A stretch of DNA of 64,000 nt. Origin: Humisphaera borealis (GTDB lineage: Bacteria > Planctomycetota > Phycisphaerae > Tepidisphaerales > Tepidisphaeraceae). Location of the stretch: positions 5,208,001-5,272,000 of the forward strand of contig NZ_CP063458.1 in assembly GCF_015169395.1 (NCBI RefSeq). Reading direction: 5' to 3'. Each line of letters opens with the position of its first letter. The stretch's first letter is position 1. The translations under genes were made by a program, and so were the position numbers. Shown here one piece after another: positions 63,339 to 64,000 of this stretch. Under the pieces are notes generated by a model, which saw only the letters and a list, made by a program, of their open reading frames with translations, was not told the DNA's origin and searched no databases.

Positions 63339-63379
63339 AGGGCGTGCCTGCCGACTTCCGGCGGGCACGCCCTCTTTTC
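63339..63379 (+). terminator. Rho-independent terminator of the AAA-DUF3150-DUF932 operon
   Basis: AGGGCGTGCC (63339-63348) pairs with GGCACGCCCT (63364-63373), with an inner GCCG/CGGC stem, followed by CTTTTC. A strong intrinsic terminator that also lies 12-50 bases before the DUF4230 gene. Confidence 0.82.
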
Positions 63380-63390
63380 ATGGAGGACTT

Positions 63391-63999
63391 ATGTGGAGCA
63401 GATGTATATGGATTCTTGCGCTGGGCCTGTCCCTGGCGCTCACCGGCTGGGGCGTCATCGGCCTGTATACCCACAGACCATCCGGGTCAGGCAGTCAGCC
63501 GCCGCCATTCACCAACCATCACGTCGGTGTGTCAATCGCGGACCTGCAGGAACTGGCCGAGCTGACGATCCTGAAAGTCGACTTGGCCGACGTCCAAGAG
63601 ACGACCCTGACCGGCAACACCGGCACAGCCAGAGCAACGCTGCTCATCGCCGGCGATGCCCGCATCGGCACCGACCTGGCCAAGGCCAAGATCATCAAGT
63701 GCGACGAGGCAACCCGGACGCTGGTGCTGCAGCTGCCGCTGCCGGTCGTCCAGTCGGTCCGACTCGATCACGCCCGCACCCGGCTGACATCCATCCGCCG
63801 AACGGGATTATGGCGGCTGATGCCGTCAGAGGAGACCCGAACGGACCTGGTCAACGCGGCGTTCGCCGAGGCCCAGCGGCAACTGGAGAAGGCGGCGGGG
63901 CGGTTGGAGTTACGGGAGAAAGCCCAAGCAAAGGCTGAGGCGATACTGCGGGATCACTTGAAAGTGGCACATTGGGATCTGGGCGTGGACTGGCGGTAG
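63391..63999 (+). CDS. DUF4230 membrane-anchored protein
   Basis: A 202-residue protein with an N-terminal helix (WILALGLSLALTGWGVIGLY) and an exported domain fitting DUF4230: ELAELTILKVDLADVQET, TLLIAGDARIGTDLAKAKII, LVLQLPLPVVQSVRLDHART. A C-terminal helix (AEAQRQLEKAAGRLELREKA) follows. Usual length for the family. The role of DUF4230 is unknown. TGGAGG precedes the ATG. Because a terminator separates it from the DUF932 gene it may have its own promoter or depend on read-through. It ends at the last base but one of the window. Confidence 0.75.
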   Translation: MWSRCIWILALGLSLALTGWGVIGLYTHRPSGSGSQPPPFTNHHVGVSIADLQELAELTILKVDLADVQETTLTGNTGTARATLLIAGDARIGTDLAKAKIIKCDEATRTLVLQLPLPVVQSVRLDHARTRLTSIRRTGLWRLMPSEETRTDLVNAAFAEAQRQLEKAAGRLELREKAQAKAEAILRDHLKVAHWDLGVDWR

Positions 64000-64000
64000 G

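Noticed and set aside
1-64000. tRNA, rRNA or other classical RNA genes
   Set aside because: No cloverleaf with a T-arm consensus and no ribosomal RNA signature was found on reading either strand; short ones could be missed by eye.

Overview
The window looks like a high-G+C chromosome segment of a planctomycete, most probably of the Phycisphaerae (Tepidisphaeraceae-like). The reasons are an alternative complex III operon placed beside cbb3-oxidase maturation genes, a very large NdvB-type glucan synthase, an autotransporter-associated beta-strand-repeat protein ending in a PEP-CTERM tail, and a dispersed short repeat of a style I associate with these genomes. The taxon is an inference; no rRNA or tRNA gene was seen.

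Layout. 1-4.5 kb: the end of ccoG, then ccoH, a TauE/SafE(UreH-like) membrane protein, ccoI and ccoS, which assemble and supply copper to a cbb3 oxidase presumably encoded upstream. 4.6-13.5 kb: a complete actABCDEF operon (alternative complex III, quinol:cytochrome c/acceptor oxidoreductase) followed by a membrane-anchored monoheme cytochrome c. 13.6-29.8 kb: a carbohydrate region with a frameshifted GH43 gene, a GH1-like gene, a UDP-galactopyranose-mutase-like flavoprotein, a GH1-glycosyltransferase fusion and a 2,943-residue cyclic beta-glucan synthase homologue. 29.8-31 kb: a glycine-rich RRM protein with its terminator and a small hypothetical gene. 31-38.5 kb: an XRE regulator, a small unknown protein, the sulfate ABC transporter (sbp, cysT, an unusually long cysW, cysA) and an OprP/OprO-like porin, closed by a strong hairpin.

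From 38.5 kb on the window is accessory and mosaic. A 1,450-residue beta-strand-repeat PEP-CTERM protein lacks a recognisable start. A short non-coding stretch with a four-copy 30-bp-period repeat and a 17-bp inverted repeat follows. Then comes a Mu-like transposable prophage remnant: MuA- and MuB-like genes and several small genes leftward, a divergent pair of XRE repressors in the middle, and a sigma-like factor plus phage genes rightward. Its last phage reading frame is fused in frame to an Rhs/YD-repeat protein. That Rhs protein carries a low-G+C HNH/LHH-type nuclease tip and is followed immediately by a SUKH (SMI1/KNR4) immunity gene and then by an orphan Rhs core fragment. The orphan core is itself fused in frame to an AAA+ ATPase that opens an AAA / DUF3150 / small protein / DUF932 / 21-residue peptide / DUF4230 cassette.

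Most interesting points: the Rhs toxin-immunity-orphan-core arrangement with a 475-bp identical tract inside a diverged 1-kb duplication; the two in-frame chimeras (phage::Rhs and Rhs::AAA); the AAA-DUF3150-DUF932-DUF4230 cassette; the unusually long CysW; the paired C2H2 zinc-finger gene and its degenerate neighbour; and a single-base frameshift that removes the GPGH end of a GH43 enzyme.
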